From WTFY01 sp965205275 (GTDB taxonomy: Bacteria; Pseudomonadota; Gammaproteobacteria; UBA4575), in assembly GCA_965205275.1 (NCBI GenBank), contig OZ242168.1:1240001-1304000 (forward strand): a stretch of 64,000 nucleotides of DNA, read 5' to 3'. Every line of letters starts with the position of its first letter. Positions within the stretch are counted from its first letter, which is position 1. Both the position numbers and the translations under genes were made by a program. Positions 17,674 through 27,600 of the stretch are shown piece after piece. Under the pieces are notes generated by a model, which saw only the letters and a list, made by a program, of their open reading frames with translations, did no database searches and was not told where the DNA came from.

Positions 17674-19032
17674 TCACGCCTTCCTGAAGCGCCAACCGTA
17701 CATCGTACGCCCGTAAAAGTTGAACCACTTCCTCGCTTCGGAATCCTGAAACGGATAGTCTGCTCCGATCTGCTTCGCCGTAACAAGGCCGGTCACGAAA
17801 CAGGTCTCCTGGCTGTTGATCAGAGTATGGGCGCCACAGTGCCACGTTCGCCTCCTGCCCTGAACGAAGCGAAAAATATGGATTAGAAGGACCACGTGAC
17901 GCACGTCGTGCACGATGTGCTGAAACCACCACTTCTTGACGATCTTGCCTTCATCGATACGACTGATCGGATTGTAGGTCACCAAGCATGGCTTGTCCGA
18001 TCGATTCGCCCAAGGCTGCTGATTGTGCATGATGTAGGTGATTTCGTAGTTGTCAGGTCTGACACCGTACTGCTCGATGTGGTTGCTCCGGGTGGCGAGT
18101 GGCTTGACAGCGTTGTCCGGAAGAACCGAGGCGTCCGAATGCACGACCGTATGGTTGTGCAGTTCGCTCTCATAACGGATCGAAGAAAGAAGCCAGCTCT
18201 CCAGAAAGGTCGGCTTGTCCAGGATCATCAGCGTTTGATTCGCGTTGCACGCGAAAACCACATCGTCAAACGTCTCTGTCTTTCCGTTTTCGTCCTCTAC
18301 GACGACATCGGATGGACGCCGGTGCACTTTTCGAACCGGTCGGTCAAGGTATATCTTGTCCTGAAAATCAGCCGACAATTTTTTATAGATACGCCGAGTG
18401 CCCTGGTCCCAGGTTTGCATCGGCGTTGCGGTTTCAATATCGAAGAACTCCAAGTACCGGGAAAACAGGGACGCGGGCATGTCGAACACGTTCGTGGCCA
18501 GCAGGAAGTTGACAAACATGGGCTTCAGTATCTTGTACCGGAAATCCCCGGAGAACCTGCCCAGGCTGAGAACCGCACCCATACTGACGTAGTTGAACGG
18601 GTTGAAAGCATTGAGCAATCTGGACCTGGATCGGTTGAGTCGGCCAAACCATTTTAGACGTCTCAGGAGCTTCTGGAATTTCTCGATTTCCGGTTGCAAC
18701 TGTCGCCTGATGTCGGAGTCGAAATCGTGAGCGTAGATGCCTCCACGATACTTCACGCTGTAGCTGAAACTGGTATCGATCAGCTCGATACCGTGTTGCT
18801 GCATAAACAGAAGAATATGATGGTATACCGAGGGAATGCACGCGGTGACGGAAATATCGAACGGGATTGAGGTTCCATCGTCTTGCGGCATGTTGGCCGT
18901 AATGGCGTTGCCGCCGATCTGAGACTGCGCTTCGAATAGCCGAAAATCGAATCGATCGGGATGGTGATGCAGCGCCCAGGCCACTCCCAGTCCCGAGACC
19001 CCCGCACCGATAATGGCAACTTTCCTTGGCAT
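17674..19032 (-). CDS. FAD-dependent amine-oxidase-fold oxidoreductase
   Basis: About 452 residues from the ATG at 19032 (MPRKVAIIGAGVSGLGVAWAL). The N-terminal dinucleotide-binding motif is followed by FEAQSQIGGNAIT, typical of the NAD(P)/FAD-binding flavoprotein amine oxidase and desaturase superfamily. The C terminus carries the second FAD contact region (WHCGAHTLINSQETCFVTGLVTAKQIG). Closest in style to COG2907-type proteins; no substrate can be assigned. It lies on the opposite strand about 0.9 kb from the sterol operon in the same IS-rich island, so a role in oxidation or reduction of a sterol or isoprenoid is possible but unproven. Confidence 0.75.
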   Translation of the reverse strand: MPRKVAIIGAGVSGLGVAWALHHHPDRFDFRLFEAQSQIGGNAITANMPQDDGTSIPFDISVTACIPSVYHHILLFMQQHGIELIDTSFSYSVKYRGGIYAHDFDSDIRRQLQPEIEKFQKLLRRLKWFGRLNRSRSRLLNAFNPFNYVSMGAVLSLGRFSGDFRYKILKPMFVNFLLATNVFDMPASLFSRYLEFFDIETATPMQTWDQGTRRIYKKLSADFQDKIYLDRPVRKVHRRPSDVVVEDENGKTETFDDVVFACNANQTLMILDKPTFLESWLLSSIRYESELHNHTVVHSDASVLPDNAVKPLATRSNHIEQYGVRPDNYEITYIMHNQQPWANRSDKPCLVTYNPISRIDEGKIVKKWWFQHIVHDVRHVVLLIHIFRFVQGRRRTWHCGAHTLINSQETCFVTGLVTAKQIGADYPFQDSEARKWFNFYGRTMYGWRFRKA

Positions 19033-19630
19033 GGCCGCATCCCGCTTCACACGTGGCTCCTACTTTACTACCGTCCGCAATCTCCCCCAACGAAATTCCA
19101 TACCCGGCCAAACATATATTGTAAGGGGAGTATATACAATAGTATCCAAACAACTGTAATCCGCTATTTTGGACGCTTACGAAAACGTATTTTCACAGGC
19201 TGCATGATGGTCCGCACCAAATCTTTGAGTTACACGACAACAGGATAACTATTAACCCAGATGAGTATGTTACACATAAATGGGATCCAGATAATCATGC
19301 CTGCGTGTTGATGAATATGCCCTGCGTGTAGCCCAGGCACGTAAGGCAAAGCGGCGGGTTGCTGCACAGGCGACTAAGTTGCCTGCACTGGAACCAACTG
19401 ATGAAAGCAGCCCGCTTGTGCGCCGCATGTTGGAAATCGCAGAGCGTCCCCGCTGGGAGTAGCCTGAAACGATGAAAGGGATTTATGGGTCATAAGGTCA
19501 CGATAAAATCACGATTTTATCCGATTTACTCACACTTCGCTCACATAATATAGGCTATAATTTGGCTCAAGTTTTAATATTCTTGCACACGGACACGGCG
19601 CGTTAGCACGGTAAGTTATTTGGAGCGGTG
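19033..19630. other. Gene-free stretch between the FAD gene and the IS1182 fragment
   Basis: About 600 bp with no complete gene. From about 19305 to 19462 the plus strand is open and reads DEYALRVAQARKAKRRVAAQ, ending LVRRMLEIAERPRWE at a stop; this looks like the C-terminal tail of a lost gene that I cannot identify. A TATACAAT-like sequence near 19133 may be promoter-like. The region is a composite of remnants. Confidence 0.4.
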
Positions 19631-19753
19631 ATGTCAAACAATTTCCGTGGGGTGGATCGGGAGATGTTGTATCTGTTGCCGCCGTTGTTACAGGATTGGC
19701 TGCCGGAGAATCATCTGGCGCGGTTTGTGGTGGAGTTGGTGCACCGGTCGGAC
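19631..19753 (+). pseudogene. IS1182-family transposase, N-terminal fragment
   Basis: From the ATG at 19631 about 41 codons read MSNNFRGVDREMLYLLPPLL, then DWLPENHLARFVVELV, the start of IS1182-family transposases. Similarity ends after about residue 41 and the frame continues with unrelated sequence to 19909. The fragment abuts the first sterol gene, suggesting that an IS event defined this border. Confidence 0.7.
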
Positions 19754-19909
19754 CTGGGTGTGTTGGAGAATGGTATGTACTTGAAAAATCCACGCATCCT
19801 GAAGCAAATCATGTCTCTTCTGATACCGATGATACCGAATTCAGATTCGACATCCTTGGGACTGTGTGTGATCGCATTCCGCCATGTGGCCGATCAGACA
19901 GGCTCCTAA

Positions 19910-21055
19910 ATGACCTCAGGATTGAGCACATCTGCAGACTCATTGACGCCGCCCGTTCTCGTTACCGGCTCGGCCGGGCATGTGGGCGCCAATCTCGTGC
20001 GCCGACTGGTCGACGACGGCGCTCGGGTCCGGGTGTTGCTGAGACACGAGGACAACAACGAAGCACTGGAAAATCTTGAGGTTGAACGCTCGTTTGGTGA
20101 CATTCGAGATCTGAATACCGCCAAGCAAGCGATTGCAGGCTGTCAAGGCGTCTATCACTGCGCAGCCAAGATCTCAACCATCGAAGGCAATCGCGTCTAT
20201 CGCCGGGAAGTGTACGAGTGCAACGTTCTCGGTACCCGCAACGTGCTGCAAGCAGCGCGGGAGGCGGGGGCCGGCCGGGTGGTGGTGACGGGCTCTTTCA
20301 GTGCGGTCGGTTACGATTTAGATGATCCGTCCGCTCCCAGTGATGAGACGATGCAGTTCTATCCCATGGAGCGCACGATGCCCTACGAGCGCAGCAAGGC
20401 ACTCGTCGAGCACGAGTGCTGGCGTGCCGCGGCGATGGGACAAGATGTCGTGGTTGCAACATGTTGTGCAGTGGTCGGAGGCAGCGATTTTTTTCCTTCG
20501 CGACTGGGAAGGACCTTGTGCGACTACACCAACGGCAAGCTCCATGCATACGTTGATGGCGGTTTCGAGTTTGTTGCGGCACGGGACATTGTAGAAGGAC
20601 ATCTGTTGTGTATGCGCCAAGGACGCTCGGGCGAAAAGTACATCTTCCGCAGCGAGTACAAAACCATCTCCGATATCCTAGATCTGTTCGAGGAGGTCTC
20701 AGGCATTCCGAGACCACGCCGGCGGATTCCGACCCGCATGATGCTCGTCTTTTCGGAGGTGGCAAGCTTTTATCTGAGTCGGTTTCACCCGAGTTTCCCC
20801 CAGCGTTTCACGCCTGGCGCCATCCGCCTGTTACAAAAGCGCCGTCACGCCGACATCGGCAAAGCGCGACGGGAGCTCGGCTATCAGCCAACCAGTATCC
20901 GCGCTGCGGTTCATGAGGCCTACGCATTTCACTACCACCGCAACGCGATCACGAATCCGCTCGCGAAATCCCCGTGCGTGAATGGCACGGGACAAGTGAA
21001 AAATCTAATGACGAGCCAAGACATACCGATAACTCCCGACGGAGGCTCGATGTGA
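19910..21055 (+). CDS. 3beta-hydroxysteroid dehydrogenase-like SDR (SdmB-like candidate)
   Basis: 381 residues. Extended-SDR marks are VTGSAGHVGANLVRRL near residue 17, GDIRDL, YHCAAKIS, the catalytic Y159ERSK163 in MPYERSKALVEHE, and the downstream DIVEGHLL. The fold fits the 3beta-HSD/NAD-dependent epimerase group. In Methylococcus capsulatus the NAD(P)-dependent SdmB works with the Rieske oxygenase SdmA in sterol C-4 demethylation. Here the SDR precedes a Rieske oxygenase, so an equivalent oxidative decarboxylation at C-4 is the likely role. Its stop overlaps the next start (GTGA). The ATG directly follows the frame running out of the IS1182 fragment. Confidence 0.85.
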   Translation: MTSGLSTSADSLTPPVLVTGSAGHVGANLVRRLVDDGARVRVLLRHEDNNEALENLEVERSFGDIRDLNTAKQAIAGCQGVYHCAAKISTIEGNRVYRREVYECNVLGTRNVLQAAREAGAGRVVVTGSFSAVGYDLDDPSAPSDETMQFYPMERTMPYERSKALVEHECWRAAAMGQDVVVATCCAVVGGSDFFPSRLGRTLCDYTNGKLHAYVDGGFEFVAARDIVEGHLLCMRQGRSGEKYIFRSEYKTISDILDLFEEVSGIPRPRRRIPTRMMLVFSEVASFYLSRFHPSFPQRFTPGAIRLLQKRRHADIGKARRELGYQPTSIRAAVHEAYAFHYHRNAITNPLAKSPCVNGTGQVKNLMTSQDIPITPDGGSM

Positions 21056-22149
21056 GTCCGGCGCCGAATACGCCGCCTGGCTTCGAGGAAGCCCGCAACT
21101 TGCGTCAGAAAGTGCGCGCCGTGGGTATGGACCCGGATTATTGGTACGCGGTTGAAGAAGCGCGCCGAGTCAAACCGGGAACAGTGGTCGAGATCATTTT
21201 CTGGAAACGCTCCATTGCGCTATTTCGGGGAACAGATGGCTCGTTTCACGCGGTTGAGAATCGCTGTGCGCATCGCCAGATCAAACTCTCCCTGGGCGAG
21301 GTGCAAGGCTGTCGGCTCGTGTGCGCCTACCATGGCTGGCAGTATGATGAAAACGGGCGCCGAGTCGATATCCTCCATGACCACTCCGGACGAGATCTCC
21401 CGAAGCCCTCGCTCAGAGCCTATCCCGTGAAGGTTCGTTACGGTCTGATCTGGTTGTTCCCCGGGAAACCGGAGCAAGCGCAGCTGTGCCAGATCCCGGA
21501 CATCCCTGAGCTCGAGGGACCTGCACGGTGGGCCTGCGTACCGCTAAGTTTCACCTGGTCGGCCCACCACTCGATGGTGATCGACAACGTGAGCGACTTT
21601 ACCCACGCCCATCTGCACCGCCAATACCGTCCTTTCGAAGACGCCACCCTCACCCGTTGCGAGACCGTCGGTGACAACGTGCACCTCGCCTACGATACGC
21701 GGGTCGGACGCGGGCGCATCTCCAGAATGTTTGTCGATCACAACCGGCTCGACACCAATCACATGGAGCTTTGCTTTCAATACCCCTACCAGTGGTCGAA
21801 CACCGATGACGCGATAAAACACTGGCTTTTTGTACTGCCAATCGATGAGCGTACCACCCGGGTGTTCTTCTTGTTCTACTTCAAGTCGCTAAAGATACCT
21901 TTACTGCCGGTACGTATTCCCCGTTTCGCCATGACCACGGTTTTGAAGATCTCGAACCGTCTGCTCATCGGCCCTTTACTTACCCAAGATAGATTTGCGG
22001 TCGAAGCGGAGCAGCAGGGTTACGAGAGACATTGGGACGCCCCTCCCATCGAGTTCAATCCGGCGGTACGGGCTTTTCAAAACGTAACTGTGCGTAAGTG
22101 GCGGGAGTATTTGGCACGCGAGACGGAGGACGGCGATGCTGGCGTCTGA
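21052..22149 (+). CDS. Rieske non-haem iron oxygenase (SdmA-like sterol C-4 demethylase candidate)
   Basis: 365 residues from the GTG at 21052, which overlaps the SDR stop by 4 bp; an in-frame ATG at 20974 lies inside the SDR gene. The Rieske [2Fe-2S] ligands are Cys72-x-His74 and Cys91-x2-His94 (CAHRQ and CAYHGW). The mononuclear iron site is DNVSDFTHAHLH, with Asp178 or Asp182 and His185/His189. The two histidines are three residues apart, whereas four is usual in the family. Position in a sterol operon behind an SdmB-like SDR points to C-4 methyl oxidation. A ferredoxin partner is not encoded nearby. Confidence 0.85.
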   Translation: MSPAPNTPPGFEEARNLRQKVRAVGMDPDYWYAVEEARRVKPGTVVEIIFWKRSIALFRGTDGSFHAVENRCAHRQIKLSLGEVQGCRLVCAYHGWQYDENGRRVDILHDHSGRDLPKPSLRAYPVKVRYGLIWLFPGKPEQAQLCQIPDIPELEGPARWACVPLSFTWSAHHSMVIDNVSDFTHAHLHRQYRPFEDATLTRCETVGDNVHLAYDTRVGRGRISRMFVDHNRLDTNHMELCFQYPYQWSNTDDAIKHWLFVLPIDERTTRVFFLFYFKSLKIPLLPVRIPRFAMTTVLKISNRLLIGPLLTQDRFAVEAEQQGYERHWDAPPIEFNPAVRAFQNVTVRKWREYLARETEDGDAGV

Positions 22150-23236
22150 GCCGCATTTCTTGTTGTCCACGCTCTCGGGCAGCACCGTGCTCGAGGCGGC
22201 AGCCATGATGTTGGTATTTCTCGGCGCTTTGTTTCTGGGTTCTGTGCTCCTGCCCGGACGTCAGATAGCAGGACCGGATCTCAAGGGAAAATTACATGGC
22301 TACAAGCTCAACGGACTCGCCTTGTTCCTGATTACTGTGATTGTGGCAGGTCTCGCCCAAGTCTTCGGCTGGTTCTCTCTTTCAGTACTGTATACCCACT
22401 TCGCCGCTTTGTTCGTGGTGGCAAATGCATTTGCATTCGCGCTTTCCGGCTGGCTGTATTGCCGAGCTGCCCGGACCCAGGATGCATCACCGGGAATTTT
22501 ACGAGGTTTCTTCTTTGGTCTGGAGTTCAATCCGACCTGGCTCGGGGTGGATTTGAAGCTTTTCAGCTACCGCCCTTCCCTCATCGGCCTGGCGCTGTTC
22601 AACGCATCGTTTGCCGTAGTGCAGTATGAAACCTACGGTGGGCTGACCCTGACAATGGCACTCTATCAGATCTTCACCTTCTTGTACGTGCTCAACTACT
22701 TCCAGTTCGAATACGGAATGACCCACACCTGGGACATGGTCAGCGAGCGCTTCGGATGGATGTTGATTTGGGGAGACTATGTGTTGGTGCCATTTTTCTA
22801 TTGCCTCGCGGGCGGGTGGCTGATCCACGCATCAGGACCGCTATCTATCATCGCCGCCGCTGCGATCATCTTGTTGTTTGCCGTCGGCTTCTGGCTTTTC
22901 CGCGGCGCCAACGAGCAAAAGCACCGCTTCAAGCGTGACCCTGGTGTCACGATTTGGGGACAACCCGCCCGGTCCTTGGACAGGCGCCTGCTGGTCTCAG
23001 GATTTTGGGGCATTGGACGACATCTCAACTATACCGGCGAGATCTGTGTCTACCTCGCGTTCGCCCTTACCACGGGGTTCGAATCCTGGGTGCCCTACCT
23101 GTTACCCGCGTGGCTGGCGGGCCTGTTGTTGCATCGCTCGAGACGTGATGAACACCGCTGCCGCGCCAAGTATGGCGAGCTGTGGGGACGCTATACGCAG
23201 CGGGTCCGATATTCGATGCTGCCGTTTGTCTATTAG
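22136..23236 (+). CDS. Sterol reductase of the ERG24/ERG4 family (Delta14 reductase candidate)
   Basis: 366 residues with about nine hydrophobic segments. The C-terminal signature is decisive: FWGIGRHLNYTGEI, then LLHRSRRDEHRCRAKYGELW and YTQRVRYSMLPFVY, matching the LLHR..RDE.RC..KYG..W..Y...V.Y..iP..Y end of ERG24, ERG4, DHCR7 and LBR enzymes. These use NADPH to reduce a sterol nuclear or side-chain double bond. Directly before a CYP51-like gene, reduction of the Delta14 bond left by 14-demethylation is the best guess; Delta24(28) or Delta7 reduction is the alternative. The start overlaps the Rieske gene by 14 bp and has GGAGG upstream. Confidence 0.88.
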   Translation: MLASEPHFLLSTLSGSTVLEAAAMMLVFLGALFLGSVLLPGRQIAGPDLKGKLHGYKLNGLALFLITVIVAGLAQVFGWFSLSVLYTHFAALFVVANAFAFALSGWLYCRAARTQDASPGILRGFFFGLEFNPTWLGVDLKLFSYRPSLIGLALFNASFAVVQYETYGGLTLTMALYQIFTFLYVLNYFQFEYGMTHTWDMVSERFGWMLIWGDYVLVPFFYCLAGGWLIHASGPLSIIAAAAIILLFAVGFWLFRGANEQKHRFKRDPGVTIWGQPARSLDRRLLVSGFWGIGRHLNYTGEICVYLAFALTTGFESWVPYLLPAWLAGLLLHRSRRDEHRCRAKYGELWGRYTQRVRYSMLPFVY

Positions 23237-23244
23237 GAGCGGGA

Positions 23245-24654
23245 GTGGCACAGCGGTCTCACAGTGTGACAACCCTGCGTTCGGCGAAGCCCTCGCAACG
23301 GGCGGCAAAAGCCGTTCCTGAGCTTGCGGGCAGGTGGCCGTTGATCGGTCATCTGCCGGATTTTCTAAAGGATCCGGTCTCGATGTTGAGCCGCGGCTGG
23401 CGCGAGCAGGGTGAACTCGTCCAGTTCAGGATTGGTCCCCGCGATTTTGTTCTCTTCACCGGACCCGAAGCCCACGACTTTTACTTCAGAGCGCCCGAAG
23501 ATCAGCTGAACGCCAAAGCTGTTTATCAGTTCACGGTACCCATCTTCGGACGCGGCGTGGCTTACGACGTCTCTCCCGAACTCATGGCCGAGCAGCTAGG
23601 GTTTCTGTATCCGGCGTTGCGCGAATCTGCAATGCGCAAGTTTGCCCACATCATGTTCGAGGAGACGCGGCAGTTTGCTGACACCCTCGGCGAGGCCGGG
23701 AAAATCGATCTGCCGCACGCGATGAACGAACTCACCGTCAATATCGCCAGTCGCTGCCTCATTGGAGAGGAAGTCCGGGAACAGGTGGACGCGGGTTTTG
23801 CCGATGCTTATCACAATCTGCAAAATGGTATCAACACCCTGGGATTTTTTCTCCCCAGGCTGCCTACCGCAGCACATCGAATCCGCGACCGGGCCCGACA
23901 AAAAGTGGCCGAGATCTTCAGCCGGATCATGACGGAACGCCGGCTTTCCGGGGCTCGGCCCGACGATTTCATGCAGACACTCATGCACGCCCGATACAAG
24001 GATGGCCGCGCTTTGAGCGACGACGAGATTACCGGCATTCTGCTGACGGTGTTGTTCGCGGGCCAACACACGAGCGCAGTGCTCGCAACCTGGACCGCTC
24101 TAGAGCTCCTGAGGGCACCCTCATACCTGACGCGGGTAAGAGATGAGATGCAAGACGTCTACCGCGAAGATGGAGCCATGAGTCTCGCGAGTCTCAAACG
24201 ACAGGTGGCGCTGGAACATGCCGTACGTGAGTGTGAGCGGCTGCACCCGCCACTGATCATGCTGATCCGCAAGGTACTCAAACCCTTGCATTACGGGGAC
24301 TATATCGTGCCTGCCGGCACCCTAGCCATAGTGTCGCCGGCGGTCTCTCACCGGTTGCCGCACATATTTGCCGACCCGGAGCGGTTCTCTCCAGAGCGGT
24401 TTGATCCTCCCGCTTGCGAAGACAAACAACACCACTTCGCCTTGATCGGTTTTGGCGGCGGCAAACACCAGTGTATGGGAAAACATTTTGCTATCCTGCA
24501 GTTGAAAGCGATCTGGACCGTGCTGCTCGATCACTTCGATTTTCATCTCGACACTGCGTTTCCTGCCCCGAACTACGGTAGCTGGGTGACCGGTCCCGTG
24601 GAACCCTGCCGGCTCCGCTACTGCCGCCGCTCACAAGCAAGCATTTTCCAATGA
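23245..24654 (+). CDS. Cytochrome P450, sterol 14alpha-demethylase (CYP51-like)
   Basis: 469 residues from the GTG at 23245 (AGGAG 5 nt upstream); the frame extends further upstream into the reductase gene. Motifs: PLIGHLPDF at the N terminus, I-helix FAGQHTSAVLATWTALEL (271 onward), ExxR at Glu329-Arg332 (ECERLHPP), and the haem loop FGGGKHQCMGKHFA with Cys410 as axial ligand. AGQHTS resembles the CYP51 AGHHTS signature, which uses His-Thr in place of the usual acid-Thr pair, and the C-terminal text after the haem loop follows bacterial CYP51. It should remove the 14alpha-methyl group of the cyclised sterol. The stop overlaps the next start (ATGA). Confidence 0.88.
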   Translation: MAQRSHSVTTLRSAKPSQRAAKAVPELAGRWPLIGHLPDFLKDPVSMLSRGWREQGELVQFRIGPRDFVLFTGPEAHDFYFRAPEDQLNAKAVYQFTVPIFGRGVAYDVSPELMAEQLGFLYPALRESAMRKFAHIMFEETRQFADTLGEAGKIDLPHAMNELTVNIASRCLIGEEVREQVDAGFADAYHNLQNGINTLGFFLPRLPTAAHRIRDRARQKVAEIFSRIMTERRLSGARPDDFMQTLMHARYKDGRALSDDEITGILLTVLFAGQHTSAVLATWTALELLRAPSYLTRVRDEMQDVYREDGAMSLASLKRQVALEHAVRECERLHPPLIMLIRKVLKPLHYGDYIVPAGTLAIVSPAVSHRLPHIFADPERFSPERFDPPACEDKQHHFALIGFGGGKHQCMGKHFAILQLKAIWTVLLDHFDFHLDTAFPAPNYGSWVTGPVEPCRLRYCRRSQASIFQ

Positions 24655-27600
24655 GCGACGACACGGCTCGGCGCTACGACGTAGCCATCGTTGGTGCGGG
24701 TCCGATAGGCAGCTTGTGCGCGATCGCGCATGCGCGAAAAGGCGCCCGAGTGGTGCTGCTCGAAGCGAATCCCAAGGCTTCCCTGCGACTGGCGGGCGAA
24801 TGGCTGCATCCGCCTGCCGTGCGGATATTGCGCGATGTCGGGATCGGGCTTGATACGCAGCTCCGCGACCCCACGGGTAAAGGATTTGCGGTGTTCCCGG
24901 AAGACGGCACAGAGCCGATCGTGTTTCCTTATCCGGAAGGGTCTCGCGGATTGACATGTGAGCATGCCTCGCTTGTCTCGAGTCTGCGTGAAGCCGTCAA
25001 GAACGAACCGGATATCAACTTTATTCTGCACGCACGGGCACGTGCAGTCGAAGACGAGTGCGTCACTTTTACCCATGACGGCGCCACCAAATCCGTGACT
25101 GCCGCGCGCATTGTCGGCGCTGACGGCCAGGCTTCAATCGTCCGTCAATCGTTGGGTTTATCGACAAACCCGATGATCTGCTCGCAGACGGTGGGGGTCA
25201 TCGTAAAAGGGGTGAAGTTACCGCTGGAGGGTTATGGACATGTGCTGCTTGGTGGGCCGGGTCCAATTCTCATATACCGTCTGGGAGAGCAGTGTGTCCG
25301 CTTAATCGTCGATGTCCCGCTGGACCACACAACACCCCAGGATCGGATTGGCTTTTTGTCGGACTCGTATGCCGGTTTGTTGCCGGAATCACTCAGGCCT
25401 GCATTTGTCGAAGCGCTGCGGGATGGGCAATTTCACGTTGCGGCCAATAAGTTGAGGCCACGCGTCACATACGGAAGTCCACATCGAGTGCTTATTGGCG
25501 ATGCGGCCGGACACTACCATCCGATGACGGCAATGGGAATGACCTTCGGTTTCGGCGATGCGGTCGCGCTGGCCGAGGGCGAGAACTTTCACGACTTTAC
25601 CACCAAGCGTTTCCGGGCGACCCGCGCTTCGGCCTTCCTCGCCATGGGGCTCTACGAGGTTTTTGCCGATTATCGGGCCGAGGCGGTAGCGCTCAGGCGC
25701 ACGATTTACCGAAGTGCCCGAGCAAATTCTGCGTTCCGCGACGGGACTGTACGTTTACTCGCCTGTGAAGACACATCGACAGCCCGCCTGGGCCTCGCTT
25801 TTTTCACGACGGTGGCGCGGGCGGTTGCCGAACAAATTCCGCGATCCTACGACCAACTCGCTTGGTGCCGGGCTCGCGACATCATTCATGCGATTGCAGT
25901 TCGTCTCGGCTGGCTCCTGCGCAGCGTTTCGCAGTTGAGCAAGGCGAGAAGCGCGGGAGGAGAAATAGACGAGCGAACCTGGGACACCCTGGCCGACGTG
26001 TTTCTGATCTCCATGCCATCGAAAGTCCGTGCCTCCCAACCCATCCGGCTGAGGCAGGTTGCGCCACTCGATGCGGGTCCGGCATTGAGGAGCGCGACCG
26101 CACGCTTGTTAAATCTCCAGAGTGAGGATGGCGCCTGGGAAGGTGAGATGGTTTGGTGTCCCATGCTCACCGCACAATATGTGCTGCTGCACCACATTAT
26201 AGGGCTGCCGCTCGAGCCCGGCCGGTGCCGGCGTGTGCTGCGCTCCTTCGAACAGACCCGTCTCGAAGGAGGCTCGTGGGGTTTACACGAACACTCACCC
26301 CCCCACCTGTTTGTCACCACCCTGGTGTACGTCGCGGCGAGATTACTCGGTATCAAGCGAGATGATCCGTTAATCGAGCCGGCCCGGCAGTTCCTGCAAG
26401 CAGAGGGAGTTGTCGGTATCCCGAGCTGGGGAAAGTTCTGGCTGGCGCTCCTCAATCTCTACGACTGGCGCGGGGTCCATGCCATTCTACCGGAGCTGTG
26501 GAGCTTACCGCGCTGGATCGCGTTACATCCCTCGAATTGGTACTGCCATACCCGGCTCATTTACATGGCGATGGCGGCAGTTTACCCGCATCGGCACCAA
26601 GTACCGGTCACGTCCACGATCGCGTCGTTACGAGAGGAGCTGTTTCCCCAAGGGTTTGCCAACGTCGATTTTTCCGCGGGCCGCAATCGCTTGCGAGACG
26701 CCGATCTCTACGCGCGACCCGGTGTGTGGCTTCGAGCTGGATATGGGTTTGCGAGGTTATTCGAACGATTCCACGGGACACGGCTGCGCACCCGATGTAT
26801 GGATGCGATCATCCGGCACATCAAATGGGAGCTGCAAACCACCAACCATACGAGCATCTCACCGGTCAGCGGTCTCCTCAACATCCTGGCCTTATGGCTG
26901 CGCGATGCAAACGACCCCGACTTCCAGCAGGCGCTCACACAGCTGGATGGCTGGATCTGGGAAGACGAGAAGCATGGGGCGCGAGTTACCGGAGCGAGAA
27001 GCGCCTCGTGGGATACCGGATTCTCTTTGCAGGCACTTGCGATAGTGCCAGAGCTTAGCGGGGTTCGAAACGCTCTTCGAGCCGGAGCTGACTTCCTGTA
27101 CCGGCAACAAATCGGTGCCAGCTTCGACGGGTTTCGCGAGGCTTATCGAAACGACCCCAAAGGCGGCTGGTGTTTTGCAGGAGGATGGCATGGCTGGCCT
27201 GTGACTGACTGCACTGCGGAAGCAGTGCTCGGGATTATCGCCGCTCAGCGCGAGGCCACGAACACGACAGTGCTCGTCGATGCGATTCGCTTCATGTTGC
27301 GTGGTCAGAACCGTGATGGTGGTTTTGGCAGCTATGAGGCACAACGCTCCGTGGTGGGTCTCGAGTGGTTGAATCCGGCCGAGATGTTTGGCGACTCGAT
27401 GACCGAGCATTCCTATGTCGAGTGCACCGCATCTTGTCTCGCAGCGCTTGCCACTTGCAAGGAGCACTTCCCGCAAATCACGGATCGAGTGGTGATGAGC
27501 GCAATCTCACGGGCTGACGCCTGGCTTCGCCGGGCTCAGGCAATCGATGGGTCGTGGCGCGGCATATGGGGCGTTCAGTTCATCTATGGCACCTTTTTCG

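Noticed and set aside
17896..18657. 253-codon plus-strand frame opposite the FAD oxidoreductase
   Set aside because: No start signal and no family resemblance; the minus strand has the dinucleotide-binding motif and FAD C-terminal motif.
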